Positions 18,050-27,083 of a stretch of 64,000 nt of DNA are shown one piece after another. Each line of letters begins with the position of its first letter. The first letter of the stretch is position 1. Origin of the DNA: Coprobacter secundus (GTDB lineage Bacteria; Bacteroidota; Bacteroidia; Bacteroidales; Coprobacteraceae); NCBI GenBank assembly GCA_000803105.1, contig JTDA01000001.1, positions 248,001-312,000 of the forward strand. The letters are read 5' to 3'. A program made the translations under genes and the position numbers. The notes beneath the pieces are model-generated. The model was given only the letters and a program-made list of their open reading frames with translations. It had not been told where the DNA came from and did not search any database.

Positions 18050-19797
18050 TTTTCATAATATTTCTTATCCTTTATTTTCCGAGGAAGAACTTCCGACTCA
18101 CTCCCAGCATCTTTTGCTTTCTCCCAATACTGTAAAGCTTCGTCGACCTCTCCTAACATAAATAATACATCTCCATAATGCTCAAGTAAATCAGCACTTT
18201 TATCTCCGCCTTTGTTCAAAGCATTCTGCAAATATATTTTGGCCAGAGTATAATTTCCCTGTTGGAAAAATACCCATGCATACGTATCCAGGAATGTAGG
18301 ATTATCCGGTTCTATTTTTATTACATCACCACTCATCCGTTCTGCTTTGGATAAATCTCTTTTATCAAGAGCCAGGAAATAACTATAATTATTTAAAACT
18401 CCAGTGTTCTTAGGATTATGTAACAACGCATTCTCAAAAGCTTCAAAAGCCTTATCTTTATCTCCAGACAAATAATACGAATCACCCAACTGTCCATAAT
18501 AATCAGACACAAGGGCATTATTATTTTCATCTAAGTGCGATATTCCTCTCTTCAAGATATCTATAGCTTTATCATAATCTTTCTGCATAGCATATCCTGA
18601 TCCCATATACATATATATTTCCGCTGCATCAGGGATGTATGTCAGAGCTTTTTCCCCCACCGTTATAACTTCATCCAACTCTCCTAATTGCATATTTACT
18701 CCCATGAGTTGCAACCAATATTGCTTATTATTCGGAGCTAAATCGACCGCAACCTGTAATTGTTCTCCTGCTTCTTTATATTTTTTCTGTGATAATAAAA
18801 ATTCGGCATATAAGCTATATATACTTTCTTCTTGAGGATGCATATCTACCAACTCGGAAAATAATTGATAAGCCTGACCTAAATTTTCCTTTTTCTGTAA
18901 AAGATCCGAAAGATAATCGGTTAATATCTTAACTTTAGTCTCAACATCGATTTTTTTATTCGACAAAGCTTTACGTATCTCGTCCAAATATTTTTCCTTA
19001 TCACCTTTCCTATTATAATAATTGGCTTTCGATACCAATAGATATCCATTATCCGGCTCCATTTTTTCAGCTCTGTCGTACATTTCCAAAGCTTTGTCAT
19101 CTTTATTATCGTTCAGATAAATATCACCTAACAATATCAAATAACCAATTTCCTGAGGATAAGCCTTGATGAGTTTCTCCACTTCGGCATAAGCCTTCTC
19201 ATCGTTCTTTAACGCCTTGTAAAGCTTTACTTTTTGCAAAGTAATCGGCTCCATAATCCCCATCGACTGCTCCATTTTTTCATAAGAGTCAATTGCTTTT
19301 TGATATTCTCCTTTTTGAGCATAAGTTTCAGCCAACATATAATTCAATTCAGGCTTTTGTGGATTATTGGCTATTAATGCCTGATAAGCTTTCTCGGCTT
19401 GTTCGTTATCTCCAAGATTTTGAGCCAAATTAGCCAGCATCATGCCATACCAATAATTATCTTTGTCTATCCTGGCAGCATCCTTAATCATATCATAAGC
19501 AATCTGAGGCTTGTTTAATTGTAAATAATACGATGCCAAAGCATATTTTACCGAAGCACTCATCGTATCTACTGCTGCAGCTTGCCTCAACATATCAAAG
19601 GCCGCATCGATTTCTCCTTTTTGGGCCAAACGTGTTCCTTCCAGATAAAAGTAATCGAATTTACGTCGGTCATTTGCAGACAAATAATCAGTTTCTTCTT
19701 TTAGCATATCGGGACTTTGGATTTTTTTCGATACTCCACAAGAAGACAACAAAAAAATAAAAATAAATATATACAGAATCGCCTCTTTATTATACAT
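18046..19797 (-). CDS. TPR-repeat lipoprotein
   Basis: A 583-residue protein with a lipobox (LLSSC at about residues 16-20) followed by an almost continuous array of tetratricopeptide repeats from about residue 45 to 575; examples are YLEGTRLAQKGEIDAAFDML and YYGQLGDSYYLSGDKDKAFE. TPR superhelices bind proteins, so this is a likely scaffold on the periplasmic side of an envelope membrane. It lies 54 bases after dut and overlaps DUF4292 by 4 bases. The partner is unknown; the operon suggests a link to outer-membrane or cell-wall assembly. Confidence 0.88.
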   Translation of the reverse strand: MYNKEAILYIFIFIFLLSSCGVSKKIQSPDMLKEETDYLSANDRRKFDYFYLEGTRLAQKGEIDAAFDMLRQAAAVDTMSASVKYALASYYLQLNKPQIAYDMIKDAARIDKDNYWYGMMLANLAQNLGDNEQAEKAYQALIANNPQKPELNYMLAETYAQKGEYQKAIDSYEKMEQSMGIMEPITLQKVKLYKALKNDEKAYAEVEKLIKAYPQEIGYLILLGDIYLNDNKDDKALEMYDRAEKMEPDNGYLLVSKANYYNRKGDKEKYLDEIRKALSNKKIDVETKVKILTDYLSDLLQKKENLGQAYQLFSELVDMHPQEESIYSLYAEFLLSQKKYKEAGEQLQVAVDLAPNNKQYWLQLMGVNMQLGELDEVITVGEKALTYIPDAAEIYMYMGSGYAMQKDYDKAIDILKRGISHLDENNNALVSDYYGQLGDSYYLSGDKDKAFEAFENALLHNPKNTGVLNNYSYFLALDKRDLSKAERMSGDVIKIEPDNPTFLDTYAWVFFQQGNYTLAKIYLQNALNKGGDKSADLLEHYGDVLFMLGEVDEALQYWEKAKDAGSESEVLPRKIKDKKYYEK

Positions 19798-19851
19798 AAA
19801 CCCGAATTCTTTCTATTATTAACAAATAAAATACTGTCGGAAAACGAGCTC

Positions 19852-20292
19852 TCAGCATACACCGGTATGTCCAAAGCCCCCTTTCCCCCGTTCCGTCTCA
19901 TCTAATGAAGATACCTCGTTCCACTCTACTCGACAATACTCTTTTACAACCATCTGGCAGATACGTTCTCCATCATTGATAATAAAATCCTCCTCTGACA
20001 TGTTGATTACAATAATGCCAATCTCTCCCCGATAATCGGCATCAATTGTTCCCGGAGAGTTCAATATAGAAATCCCTTTTTTCAATGCCAATCCGCTTCT
20101 CGGACGTATTTGGGCTTCATAGCCAATCGGAAGTTCGATAAATAAGCCCGTCGGAATTAAAGCCCTCTGCATCGGCTTTAAAACAACCGGGGTATCCAGA
20201 TTGGCCCGAATGTCCATTCCTGCTGAGTGGGGAGTTCCATATGTCGGTAAATCATGCTTCGATTTATTTACAATTTTTACTTTTACATCCAT
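19852..20292 (-). CDS. dut: deoxyuridine 5'-triphosphate nucleotidohydrolase (dUTPase)
   Basis: A 146-residue trimeric dUTPase that hydrolyses dUTP to dUMP and pyrophosphate, keeping uracil out of DNA and feeding dTMP synthesis. All five motifs are present: AGMDIRANL, RPRSGLALKKGI, GTIDADYRGEIG (with the catalytic aspartate), ERICQMVV and the C-terminal RGKGGFGHTG arm. It is the first gene of the minus-strand envelope operon. The gene for dGTPase (dgt) begins 270 bases away on the other strand, so two nucleotide-pool enzymes are divergently arranged. Confidence 0.97.
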   Translation of the reverse strand: MDVKVKIVNKSKHDLPTYGTPHSAGMDIRANLDTPVVLKPMQRALIPTGLFIELPIGYEAQIRPRSGLALKKGISILNSPGTIDADYRGEIGIIVINMSEEDFIINDGERICQMVVKEYCRVEWNEVSSLDETERGKGGFGHTGVC

Positions 20293-20526
20293 TTATATAT
20301 TCATTTAACTTTCTTACAAAAAATCTATTTTTATCTGCGAAAGTAACTAAAACCATTCAAATTACCCTGCAAATTTTTTATTTTTAATACAGAATCCGAT
20401 ACCTTTTCTCAAAATACGGTCCTAAATCAGGCAAATATATAAAAATCAATCTATTCATTGTAGAGATAAGACTAAACCACACCACCTATTTTTTCACTAC
20501 ATTAACTCAATATCGGGATTTTTGTG

Positions 20527-20534
20527 TAAGTTTG
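20527..20534 (+). promoter_or_regulatory. -7 promoter box for dgt
   Basis: TAAGTTTG matches TAnnTTTG and lies 28 bases before the ATG at 20563. The rest of the 270-base dut/dgt intergenic region is AT-rich and holds nothing else I recognise. Confidence 0.5.
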
Positions 20535-20562
20535 CATCATAGGTATTTAAGGGAAAATTATT

Positions 20563-21909
20563 ATGGATTACATACAAAAGATGAGCTGGGACAAATTAAT
20601 TTCGGCAAAACGTTTCGGATTGGAACGTTACCACGACGAAAGGAAACGTAACCGCTCCGATTTTCAAAGAGACTATGACCGTCTGGTGTTTTCTGCTCCA
20701 TTCAGAAGGTTGCAAAATAAAACTCAAGTATTCCCGCTTCCAGGTAGTGTATTTGTACATAACAGACTTACCCACAGCTTAGAAGTTTCTTGTGTAGGCC
20801 GTTCTTTGGGTAACAATGTAACCTCTATATTAATCGATAAATATAAAGATGAACCTTGGGTACATAAATTACAAGGTATCGGTGCCATTGTTGCCGCCGC
20901 GTGCTTAGCACATGATATGGGAAACCCTCCTTTCGGACACTCCGGAGAAAGAGCTATTGCAACCTATTTTTCAGAGGGTAATGGAATGATACTTGAAAAA
21001 GAGTTGAAAAAAAATGAATGGACTGACCTTACTCACTTCGAAGGTAATGCAAATGCTTTCCGACTTTTAACCCACCAATTCAACGGCCGGAGAGAAGGCG
21101 GGTTCGTCATGACATACTCCACTTTAGCCTCCATTGTAAAATATCCATATTCTTCCACCTTAGCCAGTTCTAAAGGCAAGTTTGGTTTTTTTTCTTCCGA
21201 AGAGGCTGACTTTATACGTGTCGCTGACGAACTGGGAATGATACGATACGAAGGTGAAGACATACGTTACTGCCGCCATCCATTGGTCTATTTAGTAGAA
21301 GCCGCCGATGATATTTGCTACCAAGTAATGGATATAGAAGATGCTCATAAATTAAGAATTCTAACGACAGAAAAGACAAAAGAACTATTTCTTGGATTTT
21401 TTGAAAAAGAACGGCTCGAACACATAAAAGAGACTCTCAATATCGTTACCGACGTCAACGAGCAGATAGCATATCTTCGTTCTTGTGTTGTAGGAGTGCT
21501 GGTAGACGAATGCTCTCGCATTTTTTGTGAAGACGAAGATAAGCTTTTGCGAGGAGAGGTAAAGGGTCCTTTGATTAGCCTTATCGATGAAACTCCAAGA
21601 AAAGCCTACAAGGAATGTACTCGCGTGGCTTATGAGAGCATATACAAATCATCCGATGTACTCGATATCGAGCTTGCCGGTAACCGGATTATTTCAGTAT
21701 TACTCGACAAACTAATCGATGCTGTCATGTATCCCCAAAAAGCATATTCTCAACTGTTATTAAACAAAGTGCCCGGACAATATGAGATGAGGGCCGAGTC
21801 CCTTTATAATCGTACACAAGCGGTCATCGATTATATCTCAGGGATGACCGACGTTTATGCACTTGACCTATATCGCAAAATCAACGGCATGAGTTTGCCT
21901 GCATTATAA
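20563..21909 (+). CDS. dgt: deoxyguanosinetriphosphate triphosphohydrolase (dGTPase)
   Basis: A 448-residue HD-domain enzyme that splits dGTP to deoxyguanosine and triphosphate. The HD metal site is seen as RLTHSLEVSCVGR (first histidine), then AHDMGNPPFGHSGE with the HD doublet at residues 117-118, and LVEAADDICYQVMDIEDAH supplying the later aspartate. Length and motifs match dGTPase of the Bacteroidetes type. A homopolymer of eight A (near 21007) lies in an intact frame here. dUTPase lies in the divergent operon. The TPM-domain gene starts 11 bases after its stop and may be cotranscribed. Confidence 0.94.
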   Translation: MDYIQKMSWDKLISAKRFGLERYHDERKRNRSDFQRDYDRLVFSAPFRRLQNKTQVFPLPGSVFVHNRLTHSLEVSCVGRSLGNNVTSILIDKYKDEPWVHKLQGIGAIVAAACLAHDMGNPPFGHSGERAIATYFSEGNGMILEKELKKNEWTDLTHFEGNANAFRLLTHQFNGRREGGFVMTYSTLASIVKYPYSSTLASSKGKFGFFSSEEADFIRVADELGMIRYEGEDIRYCRHPLVYLVEAADDICYQVMDIEDAHKLRILTTEKTKELFLGFFEKERLEHIKETLNIVTDVNEQIAYLRSCVVGVLVDECSRIFCEDEDKLLRGEVKGPLISLIDETPRKAYKECTRVAYESIYKSSDVLDIELAGNRIISVLLDKLIDAVMYPQKAYSQLLLNKVPGQYEMRAESLYNRTQAVIDYISGMTDVYALDLYRKINGMSLPAL

Positions 21910-21920
21910 TTATCAACAAT

Positions 21921-23168
21921 ATGAAAAGATTCTTCAGTATACTATTTTCATTTTTTCTATACATGTCAACATGTATGGGCAATGCCACAGACTATACAAT
22001 TGATAATATCCCGAATGTACATTTGTCCAATGCTCAAGATTTCGTATCCAACCCTGATGGTATATTATCCCTTCCTACAGTCAACGAGCTCAATCGTATC
22101 ATTCTCTCCATTCAAGAACAGACTTCTTCGGAAATAGCGGTTGTGGTTGTACAATCCATCGGAGATGAAGAAATAAAACCCTTTGCCACAAATCTTTTTG
22201 CCAAATGGGGAATCGGGAAAAAAGATAAAGATAACGGCTTATTGATACTTTTTGTCCTTGAAAAACGTGAAATCACTTTTGAGACAGGATATGGTATGGA
22301 AGGGGTTCTGCCCGATGCCATCTGCAAAAGAATCCAGACTTTATATATGCTCCCTTACTTTAAGAAAGCAGACTACGATAAAGGTATGATAGAAGGACTG
22401 ACAAAAATACAAGATATCCTGTCCCATCCAGAAACAGCAAAAGAATTAATGACCCAAGTTACTACAACTGAAAAAAATGACTGGAGCAAACCCATTTTGT
22501 ACTATGTAATCGTATCTATCTTATTTTCTTTGTTCTACATTTTATTGATACGCAACTCCTCGAACGCTACCAAAAATCGGAACAATTACGAAAAATACAG
22601 AGCCTTAGTTTCCTATAAAAGCAGCACATTAGTTTTTGCTTTTATCTTTCCTTTCTTTATTGCATTTGTCCACATTTGGCTTATCAGCAAACTAAGACGG
22701 TTACGCAATTCTAAAATAATATGTGATCACTGCGGACAAAAAATGAGAAAATTAGATGAAAATGAAGATAACAAATATCTGACTCCGCAAGAAAACACAG
22801 AAGAAAAATTAAATTCGATAGACTATGATGTATGGCTTTGTGACAATTGTAATAATATAAAAGTATTCCCCTATGAGAATATGTACACTAAATACTCTAA
22901 ATGTCCATATTGCCATGCCAAGACTTATTCTTTGGTAAGTGACAGCACTTTAGTTGCCCCGACACCTTTCTCGACAGGAACCGGAGAAAAACGATATCAT
23001 TGTGCCCATTGCCTAAAAGATGTCAGAAAACAATATATTATCCCCATGATAGTAGTCCCACCTCCCAGTGGACGCCGAGGAGGCGGCGGATTCGGAGGAA
23101 GCGGTTTTGGAGGTGGCAGCTTCGGTGGAGGACGCTCAGGAGGTGGAGGTGCAACTTCCGGGTGGTAA
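21921..23168 (+). CDS. TPM-domain membrane protein with zinc ribbons and glycine-rich tail
   Basis: A 415-residue protein: signal peptide (about 1-22), TPM domain (about 35-170, with VQSIGDEEIKPFATNLFAKW and GYGMEGVLPD), a transmembrane helix near residues 190-210, another near 235-260, then cysteine pairs CDHCGQK, CDNCNN, CPYCHA and CAHCLK that suggest two treble-clef or ribbon-type zinc sites in the cytosol, and a C-terminal tail of GGGG, GSGF and GGGS motifs (about residues 380-415). TPM proteins of this kind (YgcG-like) have been linked to membrane protein or photosystem maintenance in other organisms; the role here is unknown. It follows dgt by 11 bases and ends before a terminator. Confidence 0.85.
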   Translation: MKRFFSILFSFFLYMSTCMGNATDYTIDNIPNVHLSNAQDFVSNPDGILSLPTVNELNRIILSIQEQTSSEIAVVVVQSIGDEEIKPFATNLFAKWGIGKKDKDNGLLILFVLEKREITFETGYGMEGVLPDAICKRIQTLYMLPYFKKADYDKGMIEGLTKIQDILSHPETAKELMTQVTTTEKNDWSKPILYYVIVSILFSLFYILLIRNSSNATKNRNNYEKYRALVSYKSSTLVFAFIFPFFIAFVHIWLISKLRRLRNSKIICDHCGQKMRKLDENEDNKYLTPQENTEEKLNSIDYDVWLCDNCNNIKVFPYENMYTKYSKCPYCHAKTYSLVSDSTLVAPTPFSTGTGEKRYHCAHCLKDVRKQYIIPMIVVPPPSGRRGGGGFGGSGFGGGSFGGGRSGGGGATSGW

Positions 23169-23226
23169 AATTTGCCTCTATTACAGTTCACAACATACTT
23201 ATTAAATCATTTATTTAATGATACAG

Positions 23227-23261
23227 TCCTATCAGAATTTATTTTTTCTGATAGGATTTTT
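23227..23261 (+). terminator. intrinsic terminator after TPM-domain gene
   Basis: TCCTATCAGAA (23227-23237) pairs exactly with TTCTGATAGGA (23246-23256) with an 8-base loop, followed by TTTTTATTTTTT. Confidence 0.85.
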
Positions 23262-23417
23262 ATTTTTTATAAAGTCTGATAAAATAACCTTTTATAAAGA
23301 GAACTTAATTCTTTTAAAAGTAAAAGAAATATGCTCTGACTCTTAAACCTTTTATATGTAAAAACTATTATATAGTCAAACTATTTTGTCTAATTAATAA
23401 TTTTTGCAATAAAAGAT

Positions 23418-24716
23418 ATGAAAAGAAATATCCTGAAAAAAATCGCAGAAGTCTCTTTATTCCTGGTATTTTCCTTCTATGGATGTAATTCTAAAGATAA
23501 AACTGATAATGGAATAAATGTCACCCCTCCAACCATAGAAACCCAACACAGTATTAACGGTATAGTTACCAATGTGCAAGGAGAACCTATCGCCAACGCA
23601 AATATCGTATGTACCTTATCAGACAAAACATACTCGACAAACAGTCAAACTGACGGGACTTTTTCTCTCTCCGGTCTAAAAGAAGCCGGGAACTATCAAT
23701 TAACTGCTTCTGCCCCCGGAAAGACAAATGCCATTGCTTTTGTAAATATCGATCAGGGAAAAACGTCGAAACACAAAAACATCTCACTAATGATGACAAA
23801 GGCTGTCGAACCTGTATGGGTAGATCCTAAATCTGTGACTGAAAAAATAAGTATAAACACAACGACTGAAACCGGGAAAAATAATAATTTAGCACAGATT
23901 CCCGTAACTCTGGATATTCCGGTAACGACAGCAAAAAGTTTCGCCCAACCTGTAAATATAATTGCCAGCCCTATTGCCAATATTACAGCTCCAACTGTAA
24001 CAAGCAAAGCGGAAAACAGCCAACAATCGATTACATTATTAACAATGAACTTCGAACCTTCCGAACTTGCTTTTTCCCAGCCGATGACTTTAAAAGTCGG
24101 AAATACAATTACGCAGCAATCCCCCAAAATATCATTCAAGAATTTATCATTATACTCTCTTAAGAATGGCTCTTGGGTAAAAGAAAGCCAGACGATCACA
24201 ACCGACGAAAACGGAGATTATCAAGTCCCGGTATATCACTTTTCCGTTTATAAAATAGTGCCCAATTTATCCGCATCTACTCAAATCAATACAAATACCC
24301 TTTCAATCAACGGGATAGATAACCAAGACGGTTCGGCCATTATATACGTAGAATCGATACCGTACACATATGAAAGAGGATGGGAATACTCAACTGCTCC
24401 CGACGTAGCACTCACGGCCATTGGAATCTCAGATCCGGCAGCTATCCAGACCGTTGACGAAGCTATAGCCAATACTCTTTCTTCCAGACCAGGTATAACC
24501 AATGCAACGGGATTTCTCCCTGTTAATAAAGGTATAGACGTCGGAATAAAACTCTCTGTAACTGGTAAACAGTCTTTCGAAACGATTACTTTTCCATTAG
24601 AGTTTTTAGTCGATGGAGCCACTCAAAAGGCGAATATAGTCGTTCGTAAAGCCGGGAATTGCGAGTTTAACATATCGGCAACAAACAGAGAACAACACAG
24701 CGGAGGACAAAATTAA
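23418..24716 (+). CDS. lipoprotein with carboxypeptidase-regulatory-like domain
   Basis: A 432-residue lipoprotein: lipobox FYGC near residue 23. From about residue 45 to 120 it has a carboxypeptidase-regulatory-like beta-sandwich (GIVTNVQGEPIANANIVCTL and TDGTFSLSGLKEAGNYQL), a fold common in surface and TonB-linked proteins of Bacteroidetes. The rest (about 130-430) is threonine- and serine-rich beta-structure I do not recognise, with the segment YHFSVYKIVPNLSAS near residue 280. It is probably anchored in the outer membrane. It is followed after 172 bases by the YjbH-like pair, which may or may not share its transcript. No enzymatic motif is seen. Confidence 0.75.
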   Translation: MKRNILKKIAEVSLFLVFSFYGCNSKDKTDNGINVTPPTIETQHSINGIVTNVQGEPIANANIVCTLSDKTYSTNSQTDGTFSLSGLKEAGNYQLTASAPGKTNAIAFVNIDQGKTSKHKNISLMMTKAVEPVWVDPKSVTEKISINTTTETGKNNNLAQIPVTLDIPVTTAKSFAQPVNIIASPIANITAPTVTSKAENSQQSITLLTMNFEPSELAFSQPMTLKVGNTITQQSPKISFKNLSLYSLKNGSWVKESQTITTDENGDYQVPVYHFSVYKIVPNLSASTQINTNTLSINGIDNQDGSAIIYVESIPYTYERGWEYSTAPDVALTAIGISDPAAIQTVDEAIANTLSSRPGITNATGFLPVNKGIDVGIKLSVTGKQSFETITFPLEFLVDGATQKANIVVRKAGNCEFNISATNREQHSGGQN

Positions 24717-24888
24717 GGAAGTCATTAAAAATTTTACGCAAGTTGAAATAAGAAATGACGAATCTTTTTCAAAACAAAAATAAACTTCCACAAATTTTGA
24801 AAGAAAAAGAAATTCAAAATTATATCGTTGCAACCGTATGTCAAGCCGTATTATTTCGTTTTTATAAAATTAAAATTGGCTTTCTAAA

Positions 24889-26076
24889 ATGGCAAAGATA
24901 TTTTTCTGTATCGCATCCATTTTTCTGCTTCCGTTATTTCTTACAAATACACTTTCGGCACAAATACCGGAATTGGTTAAGTCAGGATTCGAGAATGTAT
25001 CTGTATGCGAAGATTCTATTTATCAAATATTTACAGTAGAGAACAACGCCCGATATCTCCCCGGTATTGCCGCACGCAAAGCTTTGGATATCATTTCTAA
25101 TGCAGATACATCTAAGAAACAGAAAAGTATTGTATTCTTGAGAAACGGTGTTCCTTATATATCTGTGACCAACTCTAAAACCGGTCCATGGAAAATAGGA
25201 TACAAGCTACCTGAAGGTTACAATAAAAATTGTACTCAGGCCCAACGTCATAACTCATCTTACTTTAAAACCGATATAGTCATCTATCCGGAGTTATTAT
25301 ACAGGAATTACCGTACAGACCGGCTATATGAAGTTGTCTTTAATCTATCCCCGGCTATAGAACTTACATTGGCCAAAGGACTAAGTTTTGTGGGGCAAAT
25401 TGTCATTCCTATATATAACGGTTATGGAAAACGGTACGCCCGCATCAGACCCGGATTTATTACTCTGACTCAACAAATACGATTGCCCAGACAATTCTTT
25501 ATTTCTGTATCTGGAGGGACCTTTGAATATGACCGGTATGGCATCGACGCCCAACTGTTCCATCCCTTCAAAAACATCAGATGGGGACTACATGCCCAAA
25601 TGGGTCTTACCGGATACTTTGCCTTACGGACAAAATGGGAAGCCAGTACACCGGGAAGAGTGACCGGCCGGCTGGGAATCTCTTATTACGAACCCCATTT
25701 CAACTTATATGCCATTCTATATGCCGGCAAATATCTGTATGAAGATTACGGAGTAACAGCAGAACTAAACCGACACTTCCGATATGCTACCATCGGTTTT
25801 TATGTGCAGAAAACATCAAAAGGAAATTATCTGGTAAATTCCTCCCGGCTAAAACTAAACGGAGGATTCAAAATAGCCATAGCTCTACCTCCATACAGGC
25901 AAATACGTAAAAAGAAATTCAGAATTACCCCTGCCAGTCATTTCAGACTGACTTATAATACATATAACGATGGCAATTCTTGCGTATATTATCGAGTACA
26001 TCCTGGTGAAAGTAATGCCTCGGCAAACTTTCAGCCATATTTTATACAATCCGAAATAAACCGGCAAAGACGATGA
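24889..26076 (+). CDS. YjbH-like C-terminal-half protein (putative outer-membrane protein)
   Basis: A 395-residue secreted protein with a signal peptide (about 1-24, ending SAQ). Its second half resembles the C-terminal half of YjbH, an outer-membrane lipoprotein tied to exopolysaccharide (group 4-like capsule) secretion: LYAILYAGKYLYEDYGVTAE, then LNRHFRYATIGFYVQKTS and GGFKIAIALPP (about residues 280-345). The alternating pattern of short amphipathic strands fits a beta-barrel. It overlaps the next gene by the 4 bases ATGA, and that gene matches the N-terminal half of YjbH, so the pair together looks like one YjbH split and reversed. A DUF-only label would also be reasonable. Confidence in the half-YjbH reading is moderate. 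Confidence 0.6.
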   Translation: MAKIFFCIASIFLLPLFLTNTLSAQIPELVKSGFENVSVCEDSIYQIFTVENNARYLPGIAARKALDIISNADTSKKQKSIVFLRNGVPYISVTNSKTGPWKIGYKLPEGYNKNCTQAQRHNSSYFKTDIVIYPELLYRNYRTDRLYEVVFNLSPAIELTLAKGLSFVGQIVIPIYNGYGKRYARIRPGFITLTQQIRLPRQFFISVSGGTFEYDRYGIDAQLFHPFKNIRWGLHAQMGLTGYFALRTKWEASTPGRVTGRLGISYYEPHFNLYAILYAGKYLYEDYGVTAELNRHFRYATIGFYVQKTSKGNYLVNSSRLKLNGGFKIAIALPPYRQIRKKKFRITPASHFRLTYNTYNDGNSCVYYRVHPGESNASANFQPYFIQSEINRQRR

Positions 26077-26783
26077 GAACAACTATTATACGAATACTTA
26101 TTTTGATTATAACCTGTCTTTGTGCCAAGCTCGATTTGCCGGCTCAGCAGATAATAGGGGCTTCTGGGTTATTGCGTTCCCCATCGGCAGACATGTATCC
26201 CGACGGCACAGCCATTATCGGCGGGAATTATCTCAATCAAGAAGTACTTCCCGCTACTTTCAATTACAACAGCGGAAATTATTTTATCGGAGTTACTTTC
26301 TTACCATTTATGGAAATAGAATATATATGTACTATCATGAAACTCAAAGATGGACACATAAACCAAGATAGGTCACTATCCGTAAAGTTCAGATTGCTCA
26401 CAGAAAAAAAATGGTATCCATCCATTGCATTAGGAGGTAATGACGTATATTCTTTCGGTGATGCAAAAAAAAATGCCAATAACTATTTCTCCAACTTCTA
26501 TATTGCTTTGACAAAACACCTATATATCAAAAAAGAAGAAATCGGTTTCCACATCGCGTATCGAAACTTTCTACGACCGGATAATGCTTTATGGAATGGT
26601 CTGACAGGGGGGATAACATATCGACCGCATTTCTATACTCCATTACAATTCATAGCTGAATATGCATCTCGGCAAATCAATATCGGAGCTGATATATTGT
26701 TGTTCAAACACATTTCACTTTTAGCCATGCTCCAAAACGGGAAATATTTTTCCGGAGGCATAAGTTTTCATTTTCTTTTATAA
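26073..26783 (+). CDS. YjbH-like N-terminal-half protein
   Basis: A 236-residue protein with a signal peptide (about 1-25). It matches the N-terminal half of YjbH: GASGLLRSPSADMYPDGTAI near residue 30, EIEYICTIMKL, DRSLSVKFRLLTEKKWYPSIA with the following GGNDVYSFG, and YFSNFYIALTKHL. In YjbH this half carries the first strands of an outer-membrane barrel. It is translated with the preceding gene by a 4-base overlap. A run of nine A (near 26465) lies in an intact frame. The 300 bases that follow, 26784-27083, hold the -7 box for the next gene and otherwise only AT-rich sequence. Confidence 0.62.
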   Translation: MRTTIIRILILIITCLCAKLDLPAQQIIGASGLLRSPSADMYPDGTAIIGGNYLNQEVLPATFNYNSGNYFIGVTFLPFMEIEYICTIMKLKDGHINQDRSLSVKFRLLTEKKWYPSIALGGNDVYSFGDAKKNANNYFSNFYIALTKHLYIKKEEIGFHIAYRNFLRPDNALWNGLTGGITYRPHFYTPLQFIAEYASRQINIGADILLFKHISLLAMLQNGKYFSGGISFHFLL

Positions 26784-27016
26784 AAAGATTATTCCTTTCC
26801 CAATTCTCAAACTGTACCGGACCGAGAAACTGTTTATCAAGTATAAATATTCAAAATCCTATTATATATAAATTAAATCATAAAACTGCTCTACAATAAT
26901 ACAAATCATAATTTTTTATATTATTTTTCTTACATATTATTATTTATTTTCTCAAAAAACAAACAATATAAAAAGAAAATTATCTCTAATTTTTTCTTTT
27001 CAAATAAAGTTTTTCT

Positions 27017-27024
27017 TAATTTTG
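27017..27024 (+). promoter_or_regulatory. -7 promoter box for HTH-cupin gene
   Basis: TAATTTTG matches TAnnTTTG and lies 59 bases before the ATG at 27084. The rest of 26784-27083 is very AT-rich with nothing else recognised. Confidence 0.45.
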
Positions 27025-27083
27025 CCGGACATAATTTTTTAACTGACTATATAAACACACATAAAATCTTCAAAACAAGAGAC

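Noticed and set aside
22997..23191. Minus-strand frame rich in proline
   Set aside because: It is the complement of the glycine-rich tail of the TPM protein.
23753..24199. A 148-codon minus-strand frame with hydrophobic stretches inside the lipoprotein gene
   Set aside because: Hydrophobic content follows from reading the complement of the threonine-rich coding strand; no promoter or ribosome site was found.
26784..27083. A possible small RNA or gene in this 300-base AT-rich stretch
   Set aside because: No open frame with a ribosome site, no stable hairpin with a T-run; only the -7 box at 27017 is supported.
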